64,000 nucleotides of DNA from Haladaptatus sp. DYF46 (GCF_021083305.1 NZ_JAJFAY010000010.1:61393-125392), one strand, 5' to 3'. Counted from the first letter of the stretch, positions 43,631-53,122 are shown. The notes: a model not told the origin generated them from the letters alone. Program-made: numbers and translations.

Positions 43631-46374
43631 CGGAGGGCGTCAACAATGTCTCCGCCGTCATCTTCTGACTCGGTTTCCGCGTGGCTGTGATCGTCGTCAG
43701 CGACCGTCTGGGTAGCTTCTCCATCGTCGGTAGCAAGCATATCCAGCGGAACATGGTCACCATCAGGCCGGTAGAGGAACAAGTCTGCTGGCGTCTTCGC
43801 GTCTTCTTTGACGACGATGAAATCCAGCATGTCCGTGTCATAGTCGGGAATGATCGGCGCTTTTATGGACCGGTCGCCGCCCATCGGGTAGGCAGTAGCA
43901 TCCTCGAAGATCGCCTCAGCGTTCTCGAAGCGAGCGTGCTCTGTTCCGTTGTCGTCGCGGAGGACATACTCCCCACTGCTCTCCTCATACACCCAGACGT
44001 TGTCGCTGCTCCCAGGACGAGTTATGACCTCGCCGTCGATCGCTACGTCACCCGTGAGCGTGTAGAAGCGTTGTTCGCCATCGACGGAATGGTTCTTGTG
44101 ACAGCCCTTCGGTTCTGTGAGGAGCGTCGTATGAACACGTCTAGCTGTCTGTTCCCGCGAGATGAGCAGGCATCGTTTCCCTTCGTTGACCGCCTGCATG
44201 ACGTTCCGAACAGTCTGTGAGGGTTGGCTATTGCCAGTCGTGTGTTCGCTTTCAATATAGACCTCGCGAGCACCAGCCAATCGATTCATCACGGGATTCT
44301 GCTCTCGGTAGTGTGCGACAGCGTCGGCGATTTCCTCATTGTCTGCGTCGTCTGGGATGTCTAATGCGTCCTCGACGCTGGCGAGCGCGTCTGGCATGTC
44401 ACCGCCATCCTGTGCGAGGATATCAACGACAAACCCGAGCTGTGTGAGTGGGACGTAGGCATCAGCCATTGGTGCCCAGTGTTCTGCGCCACCGTCATTC
44501 TCGCGATCGCCGATGTTCATGAAGCTCCGAGAGCGCACTTTGACTTGCCCCTGCTCGTTCTCCTCACGATAGTCGAGATATGCCTCAGGGATGTCTTTGA
44601 GCACATGCCGCCACGCACGTTCGGCGGTCTCAACGCCACCCCTCGCGGGAAGATACCTATTGAGTCGATCGAGACACGCATCAATCGGCACGAACTCACC
44701 CGGTTGTCCCTGTCGGATGCTCTCGTCGTAGATGGCTTTCAGTGCCGCATCACGCGATCGCTCGTCGGTAGCCGTATCGAGTGTCTTGGCGCTCGCCTTC
44801 TCTGGCGTGACGGTTTCGTTCATCCCGCCAAACTTGAGCTGGCGCATCATCTCGTCGTCCGTGAGCGGCGGGACTGCGAACCGCCCCAGACTTTCAGTGA
44901 TAATCTCCTCCGCTTCGTCTTCATCGCGGATGTTCGGATACGGCGCGAATGTCTTGAGCTTGAGCGCACCAGAGAACCGGGTACCGCCGTCTAACGGAAT
45001 TCGTGACCAAATTCGATGGTTTTCGAGCTCGGTGAAGTCCTCAATATCACAGTCACTCAACCGCCGTGTGAGTGGGCGGGCGTCTTCGTCGTCCAGCACA
45101 CGGAAGAACACACCCGTGTTGCAGTTGTTCTTGACTGGCTTGAGCACTCCTGACTCTTTGAGTTGCGTCGGGTACTGACATGCTAGCGTCACCGAGAGGC
45201 GCATCGAGCGGGCGCGTGCCAGCATGTCGTCGACGTCAAGATTCTTGTGGAGGACGCGATCGGCCTCGTCGAGGATCGCAAAGAATGGCGTTTTCTCCGC
45301 GCCTTCGATCGAGCGGTTTTGAATCGCATTCCACAGCGGGCGAAGCGTACCGAGCGTCACGAGTTGCTTGATATCATCGTCGGAGACGGCCGTGCGAACG
45401 ATGACGATCTTCTCATCATCGAGGATGTCCCGAAAGTCGATCGTACTCGCACGACAGCCTGCGATCCGACGGGTGACAGGACTCTCGACCCACGGTTTCA
45501 GCCGAGTAATCACGGGTCGCACAGCATCGTCATCCATCTCGGCGATTTCGGAGACGAACTCGCCAACCCACGGATCGTCAATCTCGTCGGCAAAATCTTC
45601 TCGCCGTTGGGCGTTCAGGAGGACGAAATACATATCGAGCACACAGTACTGCTCGTCTCGGTCCTCGATTTCGTGATTCGCCTGCATCATCGCCCGTGCC
45701 ATCGACTCAACAATGGCGTTCATCCGTGGGCCCCAGTAGTCGTCGCCCGACAGAACGGCCTTGAGCACCTGTATGCGGTCTGTGACGTGCTGTTCAAGCT
45801 CCATCTCGCTCTCGCAGTCCGGCACTTCGAGGAAGTTGATCCCGATACTTCGATCGTGGTCGTCGTCACCTGGCTCAATCCAGATCACGTCGTCATGCCG
45901 ATACTCGGGAAGTTTCTGGAGGAGTTCTTTGCTGTCTTCGGCCTTGGGGTCGAAGTAGATGAACCCGTAGCCTGCCCAGGCGAGCTGCACCATCCAGTTC
46001 AGCATCTCGGTCGTCTTCCCCGCGCCAGTGGTTCCGACAACCCAGAGATGTTGGAAAAGCTGGTTGAACTCGACAGGGGCTGGATCAAAGCCCTGCTGGG
46101 CACTGTCGTTGTAGCCCAACCACAATGGCATGTCCGGGTGATCACGAGCGCGTTCAAGCAATTCGCGGATCTCTGGGCCTGCCACCGGTCCCTGCTCTTC
46201 GGTTTCAGTGATGGTTTCGGTCATGCCATCCGCCGCGTACTCTGCACCCGTTTGCGTGAACCCGTACGGTTCGTTTGTGATTGTCGTCGGAACGGAAGCG
46301 CTCTCTTCGGCTTCACCCCCCAGTGATTCATCCGTCGAATCGTCTTCCCCACCACCGAAGAGCCGGTTAAGCAT
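43627..46374 (-). CDS. VirD4/TraG-like coupling ATPase (type IV secretion)
   Basis: From MLNRLFGGGEDD the protein has about 915 residues. Walker A is 'GTTGAGKTTEMLNW' (about 114-127), followed by 'GYGFIYFDPKAEDSKELLQK'. Walker B is 'PFFAILDEADRVLHKNLDVD', then 'SMRLSVTLACQYPTQLKESG'. This is the VirD4/TraD/HerA-type hexameric DNA-pump fold; coupling proteins bring DNA to the secretion channel. No N-terminal membrane helices are seen, unlike bacterial VirD4, so anchoring may come from a partner. A long C-terminal half (about 450-915), acidic and helical, is unusual. The ATG at 46374 overlaps the upstream gene by eight bases. Confidence 0.85.
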   Translation of the reverse strand: MLNRLFGGGEDDSTDESLGGEAEESASVPTTITNEPYGFTQTGAEYAADGMTETITETEEQGPVAGPEIRELLERARDHPDMPLWLGYNDSAQQGFDPAPVEFNQLFQHLWVVGTTGAGKTTEMLNWMVQLAWAGYGFIYFDPKAEDSKELLQKLPEYRHDDVIWIEPGDDDHDRSIGINFLEVPDCESEMELEQHVTDRIQVLKAVLSGDDYWGPRMNAIVESMARAMMQANHEIEDRDEQYCVLDMYFVLLNAQRREDFADEIDDPWVGEFVSEIAEMDDDAVRPVITRLKPWVESPVTRRIAGCRASTIDFRDILDDEKIVIVRTAVSDDDIKQLVTLGTLRPLWNAIQNRSIEGAEKTPFFAILDEADRVLHKNLDVDDMLARARSMRLSVTLACQYPTQLKESGVLKPVKNNCNTGVFFRVLDDEDARPLTRRLSDCDIEDFTELENHRIWSRIPLDGGTRFSGALKLKTFAPYPNIRDEDEAEEIITESLGRFAVPPLTDDEMMRQLKFGGMNETVTPEKASAKTLDTATDERSRDAALKAIYDESIRQGQPGEFVPIDACLDRLNRYLPARGGVETAERAWRHVLKDIPEAYLDYREENEQGQVKVRSRSFMNIGDRENDGGAEHWAPMADAYVPLTQLGFVVDILAQDGGDMPDALASVEDALDIPDDADNEEIADAVAHYREQNPVMNRLAGAREVYIESEHTTGNSQPSQTVRNVMQAVNEGKRCLLISREQTARRVHTTLLTEPKGCHKNHSVDGEQRFYTLTGDVAIDGEVITRPGSSDNVWVYEESSGEYVLRDDNGTEHARFENAEAIFEDATAYPMGGDRSIKAPIIPDYDTDMLDFIVVKEDAKTPADLFLYRPDGDHVPLDMLATDDGEATQTVADDDHSHAETESEDDGGDIVDALR

Positions 46375-47431
46375 CTTTCTCCCCCGTGATGTACCCGCTG
46401 TGTTCGTGGGATCCAACTGGTACCTCTTCGCCGCGCTTGGTCTGGCGGCGATCGAGCTGGGCAATCGAGATATCCGCTGGCGGTAGATGCACAATCGGGG
46501 CAATCTCTAGCGACGTGAGCAGCATCTTTTCGCCTGACCACTCCCGGCGGGCCATCGCTTCTGCCAATGTATTCGGCGAACGACTCGGCTCGACGATGAA
46601 CGCCTGCTCGGTTTTTGAGTTGTAGTAGCTCGCGAAGGAGGCACCGACCGCCTCGGCGTGGTGTTTGACCGCTTCCTTGTCGTCACCGACCGAGAGGTGA
46701 CGAATCATCACATCGAACGCCTTCTCCTTTGCACGCCGATCAAGGACGTTTCCGATCTCCGTTGCATCGGCTGTCTCTTTCTCGCGCTTGGTCTCGGCGA
46801 GGTCGTGGATCGTGTAGACGCCGTTCAAATGGTAGTAGAGTTCGGTGAGATTCGTCGTGAGAAGCCGTCCAGTCTGCCAGTTCCACGTTGTTGGGCGAAA
46901 CATGACTTGGATGACGCTCCGTACTGGCTCTCGACCAGTTGCACCGCCTGCTTTCACCGCATCATCCACGATATCGCCAAGGACGGTCTCGTAGGGATCG
47001 TCTTCGCGGAAGCCTTCGAGGTCACGGCGACGAATTGGCCACCATCGGTGCTTACGAAGCGTCCACTCACCACCGGCGACGTAATCCCCCTCATCGATGT
47101 GTATGAGGTCGGCCTCTTCCCGCCGAACGTCTGAATCAGGATACTTGTGCCGAAGGCGGGTGAGGAACCAGTGGAAATCGTCGCTACACGGGAGATACCG
47201 GAAGCTGATCTGTTCGCCGTCGTAGACGATCTCTGCTGCACGGGGCACGCTTCGCTTGCCACTCAGGTCAGAGTGAGAGGGATGAACGGATTCGAACCAC
47301 TCGATTGCGGTGTCTATCCCGCCATCGTCTTTGAATGGCCGAACGCGAATGAGCTCATCACTGGCTTGGCTATTAGACTCTGCACCGAATTGTGCAGCAC
47401 TGTACTCAGCGGACCGACTGAAGCGACTCAT
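46367..47431 (-). CDS. Companion protein of the secretion ATPases (unknown family)
   Basis: The 354-residue product lies between two ATPase-side genes and overlaps both neighbours by a few bases. It has an alpha/beta N-terminal half ('AAEIVYDGEQISFRYLPCSD', 'FHWFLTRLRHKYPDSDVRRE') resembling the pilus-side N-terminal domain of VirB4-like proteins. A second half follows with 'SVIQVMFRPTTWNWQTGRLL', 'HLNGVYTIHDLAETKREKET', then 'ISIAQLDRRQTKRGEEVPVG'. No P-loop is present. It is probably a structural or docking subunit linking the coupling ATPase to the channel (inference). Confidence 0.6.
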   Translation of the reverse strand: MSRFSRSAEYSAAQFGAESNSQASDELIRVRPFKDDGGIDTAIEWFESVHPSHSDLSGKRSVPRAAEIVYDGEQISFRYLPCSDDFHWFLTRLRHKYPDSDVRREEADLIHIDEGDYVAGGEWTLRKHRWWPIRRRDLEGFREDDPYETVLGDIVDDAVKAGGATGREPVRSVIQVMFRPTTWNWQTGRLLTTNLTELYYHLNGVYTIHDLAETKREKETADATEIGNVLDRRAKEKAFDVMIRHLSVGDDKEAVKHHAEAVGASFASYYNSKTEQAFIVEPSRSPNTLAEAMARREWSGEKMLLTSLEIAPIVHLPPADISIAQLDRRQTKRGEEVPVGSHEHSGYITGEKDA

Positions 47432-47688
47432 CGGCCTGCCCCCGGAATGATTTTCGAGGCTCCGATTAGCACACCGATGATCGCGAGATACGACGCGACG
47501 ATATCACCGAGCAGTGCGTTGAGTTTCGGTGCCGAGTAGCCCAGGAACGCCGGCACGAGACTGTTCGTGAAGAAGACTGCGAACATCCGCTCAGCGAGGA
47601 ATGTTGAGAGCGGCTGGATGAGGGGAACACTCGCGAGTGTCTGAAACGCGGTCACTACCATCTCGACAGCCTGGAAGAGGAGGCTCAT
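47428..47688 (-). CDS. Small membrane protein of the secretion module (86 aa)
   Basis: Hydrophobic segments 'LFQAVEMVVTAFQTLASVPL', 'MFAVFFTNSLVPAFLGY' and 'DIVASYLAIIGVLIGASKII' suggest two or three membrane helices. It overlaps the VirB4-like gene upstream and its successor by four bases each, so translation is coupled. Candidate channel or anchor subunit; family unknown. Confidence 0.7.
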   Translation of the reverse strand: MSLLFQAVEMVVTAFQTLASVPLIQPLSTFLAERMFAVFFTNSLVPAFLGYSAPKLNALLGDIVASYLAIIGVLIGASKIIPGAGR

Positions 47689-50597
47689 TCCTGCTCACCT
47701 CCGTCAGCCGCCACTACCGAACGGTGTGTCTCTGGCTCACTCTCCGACTCATCACCGGATTGCTGCCCATCATCGAAGCGATCGCCAAGCTGGCGCTCTA
47801 AATACTCGTGCCAATTCCCGTGGTCACTCGGTTCGTAATCGACGATCGAGAACTCGACCGGATTCACATCCATGCTCATCTCAACCCGCTGCGGGTAGCA
47901 CTCTCGCGTTCCGTCTTCGTCCACCGCAAGCAGCATTTCCGAGTACCCACGGTCCTTGTCCCCCGGTAGAGCACTATTGACGAAGGTTGCTTCCTCGGCA
48001 TTGAGCCCAATTTCACTCCCGAACTCGGGCGTCATATCGTCCAAGTGGTGGAAGCACATCATCGAGGAGTTGTTGAAGATGACCTCTGCCTGCGATTTGA
48101 GCGCACTCGTCCCCTCGTCGTCTTTCGCGTAGAACTCGCTGATCGACTGCGTAGAGAACAACAATGAGAGGTCGTAGTGCCGAGAGTGACGGACAACCTG
48201 CTCCAGGAACGTCAGGTTGTCCGCGTGCTTGGTGAGATACTGCGCTTCGTCAATGAGAATCATCGTCGGGTCGTCGCTTTCCTTCGCCATTTCGTAAACC
48301 GACGTGAGGAGCAACCCGAGCATCAGCCCCGTCTCACCTTTCCCTTCCTTGAGCTGCAGATCAAGGTAGAAACTCCCGCCATCAGCGTTCAAGTCGAAGC
48401 CAGTTTCCTTCGTGAAGTGGCGATAGCGTGTGCGGAACGCTTCGATATCTTCTGAGAGAACTCGCTCGGCTGCTTCGCGGGTTCGCAGTGGGACGTCCGT
48501 TTCGCTCAAATCAGCGTCAAGAAGGTCGCCCATCTGATGAATGTCGGGGTTGTCACCGACCCCAGCAATGTGCGCGATCTCCTGAATCGCATCACGGAGC
48601 GTTGGCGATTCGTTACCGTGCGTGCTCGGGTCCTTGGTGATGCCTTTCTCGTTGTAGGCACGGCGTCCGGCTTTCTCCCAGACGTTCTTTTTCTCGGCTT
48701 CCAATTCTCGGCCTTCGAGGTCGTAGAACGTCTCCACGAAACTGATGAAGCGCTCCATCGCCTCGCTGAACGGCGTGGTTCGCCCAACGACCGATAGCTT
48801 CTCCTCGGGCGTCTCTTTGATTTCCAGCGGATTGAGCCCCGTCTCACCACCCACGACGATCTGCTCGGCATCGAAGAGCTTCGACGGGCCCGCAAGCCCT
48901 TCGAGAGGGTCGATGAGCACAACATTCATCTCGGGATTGCGCTCTTTGAGCTGAGTGAGGATCTTCTTCGACGTGGTGGACTTGCCGCTCCCGATTTTGC
49001 CGAACACCATCATATTGTAGCCCATTCCCCGCAGGTACGGATCGACAATCGTGGGTTCGTCCCGATCGTGATGGATGCCAACCTCAATTCCCGATGGCTC
49101 GTAGATGTTGTTCGACGTGTAGGGCATCTGTTTCGCCAGTGCACGCCCAAGCATCGGTGTCGCCTTGTTCATCGAATCGTAGACGAGCGGGGCGGCCGAG
49201 TGGGTCATCTCTTCCTGCTGGAAGTGTGCTGGCACAACCTCGCACCGAGCAGGTTGCTCTTTGAATCGCTGTTTCATCGTCTTCGCCGCATCCAGCAGCT
49301 GCTCTTCAGAGCTGGCACGAAGGCTCACATACGTCGATGTCATGAACAGCCCCGACCCAGATTCGGTCAGTGAATCTTCGATGTCAGAAGCTGCTTGCCA
49401 CTTGCGATAGGCTGACTCGGCTCCCCAATGGCCTTCTTGCTCTTTCTTCTCGTAGTCGCTCTTGTGTTTGATCTTGTTCTTCTGGGATTGTTGCCGGGCA
49501 TCGGATTTGGAGACGCCGAGTGCGTGTGTTGAGAGCGTAATATGCACGCCAGGCGTGTTCAATACGTCTCGGAACATACCGATATCAGGGTTCTCTGGCC
49601 AATTCTCGACCCACAGCCCAAGGACGTAGGTCTCTTCGTCCAGGACGAGATAGCGCTGATCATCATACCGAACCGACTCGGGAGCGAGAAATGATCGATA
49701 GCTTTCGGCGATCGGATCGCTGTCTTTCGTCTGTACATCGACCTCGTAATCTGCGTCTACATCCGCGTTCGCGCCTACAACCGGTGAATCATGGATCAGT
49801 GCCCGAATCGTCTCATCGGGAATCGTGGCTGCATTGTCCGCTCGGTAGTAGGAGCGAAGCAACCGCGTGAACTCCACAAGTGAGATGGGCGTCCCGGTGA
49901 TCCCATCAACACTCCCAAGTGCCTGAACGACGCTTTCAACCCGCTTGTTCAGCCGAGCAGTCAGGTCAGTGCGAAGCTGCTCGAGGTCGTCGCCGTAGTT
50001 GTTCATCCGGCGAGCCTTGATCTGATCACCGATCAGCGGGAGGTTGGTCGCACTCCCGAAGAGTCCGGCAGCATCGTCCCACGATTCGGAGAGTTCGACC
50101 GGCATGACCTTCACGAGGATGTAGTGCTCGCGAACAAGCACACTCTCGTGGTCGTCGTCGATGATTTCCACTCGTTCATCGAGCAGGCGACGCTGAAGCC
50201 GATTCATCCCCGTGAGGTCCTTTTCGTCAGGGCGTTCAGCCGCCATCTCGTGATAATCCTCGCGATAGCTCTGCTTATCCAGCGAGCGAAGCGTACTGTA
50301 TTGCTCAATCTCGAAATCGACGGTTGTTGAGAGGGCTTCATCCAGCTGCTTGATGCGGTCCTCCCATTGGGATGCCGTTTTCGTACTCATGTTTGCTGGG
50401 TCGACGCGGATCGCGGCAACAACCGAGCGGTCTGCCAATTCCACTGCGTTGTGTGCCGGAAGTGGCCGATTCACGGGAACCCACTCTTGGGTGGATTGGC
50501 CGCTGGTACTCGTCACGAATCGACGGACGAGGGGGACTGTTTGGAAAAGCTTCTGTGCGGTCGGATGCTCGTTTGGGGGTTGAGCGTTCTGACTCAT
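47685..50597 (-). CDS. VirB4/TraC-like secretion ATPase
   Basis: The 970-residue protein has the VirB4 layout: an N-terminal half of mixed alpha/beta (about 1-500) and a C-terminal motor. Walker A is 'GKIGSGKSTTSKKILTQL' (533-550), after 'DPYLRGMGYNMMVF'. Walker B is 'PTMILIDEAQYLTKHADNLT', and 'SRHYDLSLLFSTQSISEFYA' is the sensor region. VirB4 ATPases power pilus assembly and substrate transfer and are the most conserved part of conjugation machines, including archaeal ones. The gene overlaps its downstream neighbour by four bases. The C-terminus is an acidic tail, typical of halophiles. Confidence 0.9.
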   Translation of the reverse strand: MSQNAQPPNEHPTAQKLFQTVPLVRRFVTSTSGQSTQEWVPVNRPLPAHNAVELADRSVVAAIRVDPANMSTKTASQWEDRIKQLDEALSTTVDFEIEQYSTLRSLDKQSYREDYHEMAAERPDEKDLTGMNRLQRRLLDERVEIIDDDHESVLVREHYILVKVMPVELSESWDDAAGLFGSATNLPLIGDQIKARRMNNYGDDLEQLRTDLTARLNKRVESVVQALGSVDGITGTPISLVEFTRLLRSYYRADNAATIPDETIRALIHDSPVVGANADVDADYEVDVQTKDSDPIAESYRSFLAPESVRYDDQRYLVLDEETYVLGLWVENWPENPDIGMFRDVLNTPGVHITLSTHALGVSKSDARQQSQKNKIKHKSDYEKKEQEGHWGAESAYRKWQAASDIEDSLTESGSGLFMTSTYVSLRASSEEQLLDAAKTMKQRFKEQPARCEVVPAHFQQEEMTHSAAPLVYDSMNKATPMLGRALAKQMPYTSNNIYEPSGIEVGIHHDRDEPTIVDPYLRGMGYNMMVFGKIGSGKSTTSKKILTQLKERNPEMNVVLIDPLEGLAGPSKLFDAEQIVVGGETGLNPLEIKETPEEKLSVVGRTTPFSEAMERFISFVETFYDLEGRELEAEKKNVWEKAGRRAYNEKGITKDPSTHGNESPTLRDAIQEIAHIAGVGDNPDIHQMGDLLDADLSETDVPLRTREAAERVLSEDIEAFRTRYRHFTKETGFDLNADGGSFYLDLQLKEGKGETGLMLGLLLTSVYEMAKESDDPTMILIDEAQYLTKHADNLTFLEQVVRHSRHYDLSLLFSTQSISEFYAKDDEGTSALKSQAEVIFNNSSMMCFHHLDDMTPEFGSEIGLNAEEATFVNSALPGDKDRGYSEMLLAVDEDGTRECYPQRVEMSMDVNPVEFSIVDYEPSDHGNWHEYLERQLGDRFDDGQQSGDESESEPETHRSVVAADGGEQE

Positions 50598-50640
50598 TGG
50601 TTTGAATGTCGGAGTGTTGGTTTGCGGGCGATACTGTGGG

Positions 50641-50949
50641 TTAGCGGCGCTTCTGACGGGAATGGAGCTTCACGGATTGCCGGGTGAGCCATTTCGTCCG
50701 TTGGGCGACGAACTCACCTGCTGTGAGGTACGCCGGTTCGACAGCGAGCACAACCCCTGCACCCGCTAGCGCAGCGAGAGTTAGGAGGATGCCCGCGAGT
50801 TGGAGTCGCTTCGGGAGGAATGGCGTGAGGACCAAGATCCCGAGTGCCGGATAGATGGCACGAACGAGTTCGTTCATGTCCCACCGGCCGAAGACATCCC
50901 GTCCGCTGGCCATTTGATCGAGAACTTCTGCTCCGGGTGAATCTGACAT
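50641..50949 (-). CDS. VirB3/PrgI-like small membrane protein
   Basis: The 102-residue product has two adjacent hydrophobic segments ('IYPALGILVLTPFLPKRLQ' and 'LAGILLTLAALAGAGVVLAV') between polar ends and a basic tail (LTRQSVKLHSRQKRR). Small two-helix proteins encoded right before VirB4 are VirB3 or PrgI in bacterial systems, so the position supports this assignment. Sequence similarity alone is too weak to prove it. The ATG at 50949 is chosen over one nine codons earlier. Confidence 0.6.
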   Translation of the reverse strand: MSDSPGAEVLDQMASGRDVFGRWDMNELVRAIYPALGILVLTPFLPKRLQLAGILLTLAALAGAGVVLAVEPAYLTAGEFVAQRTKWLTRQSVKLHSRQKRR

Positions 50950-51066
50950 GGGTAATCTGGTTATGTAGTGGATCACCGCAGCACAGTGCCGTTATCAAAC
51001 GACACTGTTTGACTGCGAATGGGAGGACAAGTCCCGTCCTCCGTGGTTGAAAGTCGGTTCGTGGTG

Positions 51067-52470
51067 TCAGTCATCGTCTGGGCTCGCTCTGTTCGATTCT
51101 GCTGTGTACTCCCAATCCCGGCTGTTCACACGTCGCTTCCGCATGCCCTCCTTCCCGCCATCGGTCCGAACGGCTCGAAATCCGTCTCGCTTACTCCGGG
51201 CCCATTGCTTAGCGGATGCCGTGCGCTCACCAGCGCGTTGACGAATGTTTCGTAACTGGTGCTCACGGGACTGGATCCACGTGGTCGCTGATTCTTTGCG
51301 CTCTTTGGCACGCTCGTAGGATTTCTCGATTCCCTCCTTCGAGGGGCGACTCTTGTTCGCTGCCTTGCTCATCTTTCCCGCGTAGCGCCGCGTTGCGATC
51401 GATGTCCAGCCGAGGATCGCGACCGACAGAATCGCACCACCGAGGAAACCCATTCCGGCGAGCACGTCCCCAAGCGGACCGAATCCGAAATCGAAGTCAA
51501 TGATCAGTCCAAGCCGGAGGAGGAAGGCCGCCGGGAAGACGAGGATGAGCAGCGTGATGTAGTGCCACGCTAACCGCGCGAAGAAGCCGCGCATCCACTC
51601 AGCCGGTGCCGTGAGTGCCATGATCACCAGGAGCGGCATGCACACCTGATAGAGGATGAGCAGCGCGTGGCGCGTGCCGTACATGAGTGCCAGAGCAGCA
51701 ACTTCCGAGACGCCCGCACCATGTGTCAAGACGACAGTGAGGATCGCACCGGAGGCCACTTTCACGAGCCCATTCAACGTCGTGACCATTTCTGCCCCAC
51801 TCGGGGCAAGCGTGGTCGCAAGTGCATTGTTCAGCCGGGCAATTGCCGTCCCGATCTGCCACCAGAGGCCGATGAACATCCCGCCAGCCGTCGTCTTGAC
51901 TAGCAAATCACTCCCATCAAGATGCTGTCCGATGCCGGGCGTCGTGACCTTGATCGCGGAAAACCAGTGGTTCAACACTAGCAGTATCATCGACGTTGAA
52001 CCGACGTATGGAACATAGAGCTGCCAGAAGACAGCGTTCCAATTGGGATTCTGATTCTCCACAGGGTAGCCAAGGATGCCGAGGTAGCCATCGTTCGTCG
52101 GGTATGGCGTCCCAACGATGAAGCCGGTGAACGCGTTGATGAAGTCCTTGAATGCCTGAGTGAGCTGGTTGGCAAGCCATGTCCCAGCCAGATAATTGAT
52201 CGCGATCTTTGCGGTCTCTTTCGGACCTGGAATATCCGGCATGAACCCACCGAAGCCACCACTCCCAGACGAGCCACTGCCCGGCGCATGCGAGCCATTG
52301 GTTGGCGTCGTTGTCGTCGAATTATTGGCCGCAGATCCGTTGGGCGGAGTGATTTGGAGCATTGGTTGTGACGAGTGCGGAGTGGCGGCGATCGCCGAGG
52401 TAATCAGCATCGGAACGAGGAGGCTGATGGCGAGACTGACAACCAACACTCGTCGGGTGTTGGCGTGCAT
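51067..52470 (-). CDS. VirB6/TrbL-like inner channel protein
   Basis: An N-terminal signal-like helix (VLVVSLAISLLVPMLITSAI) is followed by a Ser/Thr/Asn/Gly-rich external linker. Then come five or six membrane helices ('STSMILLVLNHWFSAIKVTT', 'GGMFIGLWWQIGTAIARLNN', 'TLLILVFPAAFLLRLGLIID', 'LAGMGFLGGAILSVAILGWT') and a long basic cytoplasmic tail of about 100 residues with a coiled-coil look. This is the VirB6/TrbL layout of polytopic channel subunits. A strong ribosome site AGGAGGA six bases before the ATG at 52470 decides this start over a GTG 18 bases earlier. Confidence 0.75.
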   Translation of the reverse strand: MHANTRRVLVVSLAISLLVPMLITSAIAATPHSSQPMLQITPPNGSAANNSTTTTPTNGSHAPGSGSSGSGGFGGFMPDIPGPKETAKIAINYLAGTWLANQLTQAFKDFINAFTGFIVGTPYPTNDGYLGILGYPVENQNPNWNAVFWQLYVPYVGSTSMILLVLNHWFSAIKVTTPGIGQHLDGSDLLVKTTAGGMFIGLWWQIGTAIARLNNALATTLAPSGAEMVTTLNGLVKVASGAILTVVLTHGAGVSEVAALALMYGTRHALLILYQVCMPLLVIMALTAPAEWMRGFFARLAWHYITLLILVFPAAFLLRLGLIIDFDFGFGPLGDVLAGMGFLGGAILSVAILGWTSIATRRYAGKMSKAANKSRPSKEGIEKSYERAKERKESATTWIQSREHQLRNIRQRAGERTASAKQWARSKRDGFRAVRTDGGKEGMRKRRVNSRDWEYTAESNRASPDDD

Positions 52471-52480
52471 GCTTTCCTCC

Positions 52481-53011
52481 TTAGACACCGGGTAGACAGC
52501 TGGTGTCGACCGGGAAGGCCATCCAGCCCATCATGATGCCGAGCAACGAGAGACCGACAAGGGCGCTAATGAAGCCTTTGTGCCCATCCATCTGCATGCT
52601 TTTGAACGTCCCTTGCTTGCCACTCGACATCGAGAGTGCTTGTCCACCTCCACCGATGAGTTGGCTCAGCGCGTACGCACCAACGAGGAACGTCCCGCCA
52701 GCGGTGAGGAAGAACGGGAGTGCCTGTCCGATGAACTTGGATTGATTACAGACGTTTACGCTCCCGCTCGATTGGGCAGCAGCACGACCGATAACGAGCC
52801 CCGACGTAAGCGCGACACTGTATGCCTTCGGGATAGCTTTTGCAACCGTCTCGTCCTTGATTCCAACTGCTCGACCAGCACGCACGGCCACTGTGTCTAC
52901 CAACTCTACACCAGTGTCAACCGTCCCTGCAATTATCTGTGAAACGGAATTGCTAGATGCTGTTTCTGACTCACTTCCGTCGCTCTGTTCGTGGTTTCTT
53001 GAAGGAACCAT
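52481..53011 (-). CDS. Pilin-like (VirB2-type) membrane protein, first gene of the module
   Basis: The 176-residue product has a 70-residue polar leader and then three hydrophobic segments: 'AYSVALTSGLVIGRAAAQSS', 'LPFFLTAGGTFLVGAYALSQ' and 'FISALVGLSLLGIMMGWMAF'. The first could be a signal-like or buried segment, with Ala-Ala-Ala before 'QSSGSVN' as a cleavage-like site. The last two, separated by a short 'GHKG' loop, resemble the two helices of VirB2/TrbC pilins. It starts the operon, with an AT-rich TTTATTT about 27 bases upstream of a leaderless start, beside the 15-bp inverted repeat. Call is by position and topology. Confidence 0.55.
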   Translation of the reverse strand: MVPSRNHEQSDGSESETASSNSVSQIIAGTVDTGVELVDTVAVRAGRAVGIKDETVAKAIPKAYSVALTSGLVIGRAAAQSSGSVNVCNQSKFIGQALPFFLTAGGTFLVGAYALSQLIGGGGQALSMSSGKQGTFKSMQMDGHKGFISALVGLSLLGIMMGWMAFPVDTSCLPGV

Positions 53012-53044
53012 ATTCCATCCTACTCAATTAGAACTAGAAATAAA

Positions 53045-53092
53045 TAGTTTACGGACAGTAGTGTCTTTTCGTATTTGACTGTCCGTAAACTA
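53045..53092. promoter_or_regulatory. 15-bp perfect inverted repeat in the divergent promoter
   Basis: TAGTTTACGGACAGT (53045-53059) and its exact reverse complement ACTGTCCGTAAACTA (53078-53092) flank 18 bases. The site lies between the secretion operon (start 53011, minus) and the winged-helix gene (start 53123, plus), overlapping the TATA-like element of the former. The arms carry GGACAGT, the core of the array at 41.6-42.75 kb. Likely operator of the divergent regulator. Confidence 0.85.
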
Positions 53093-53122
53093 CAAAAGGA
53101 CAATGACAGACAACACTTACGT

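Noticed and set aside
45247..46326. A 359-codon plus-strand frame opposite the VirD4-like gene
   Set aside because: It is antisense to a strongly supported ATPase gene and has no recognisable domain; it is a shadow of high-GC third positions.
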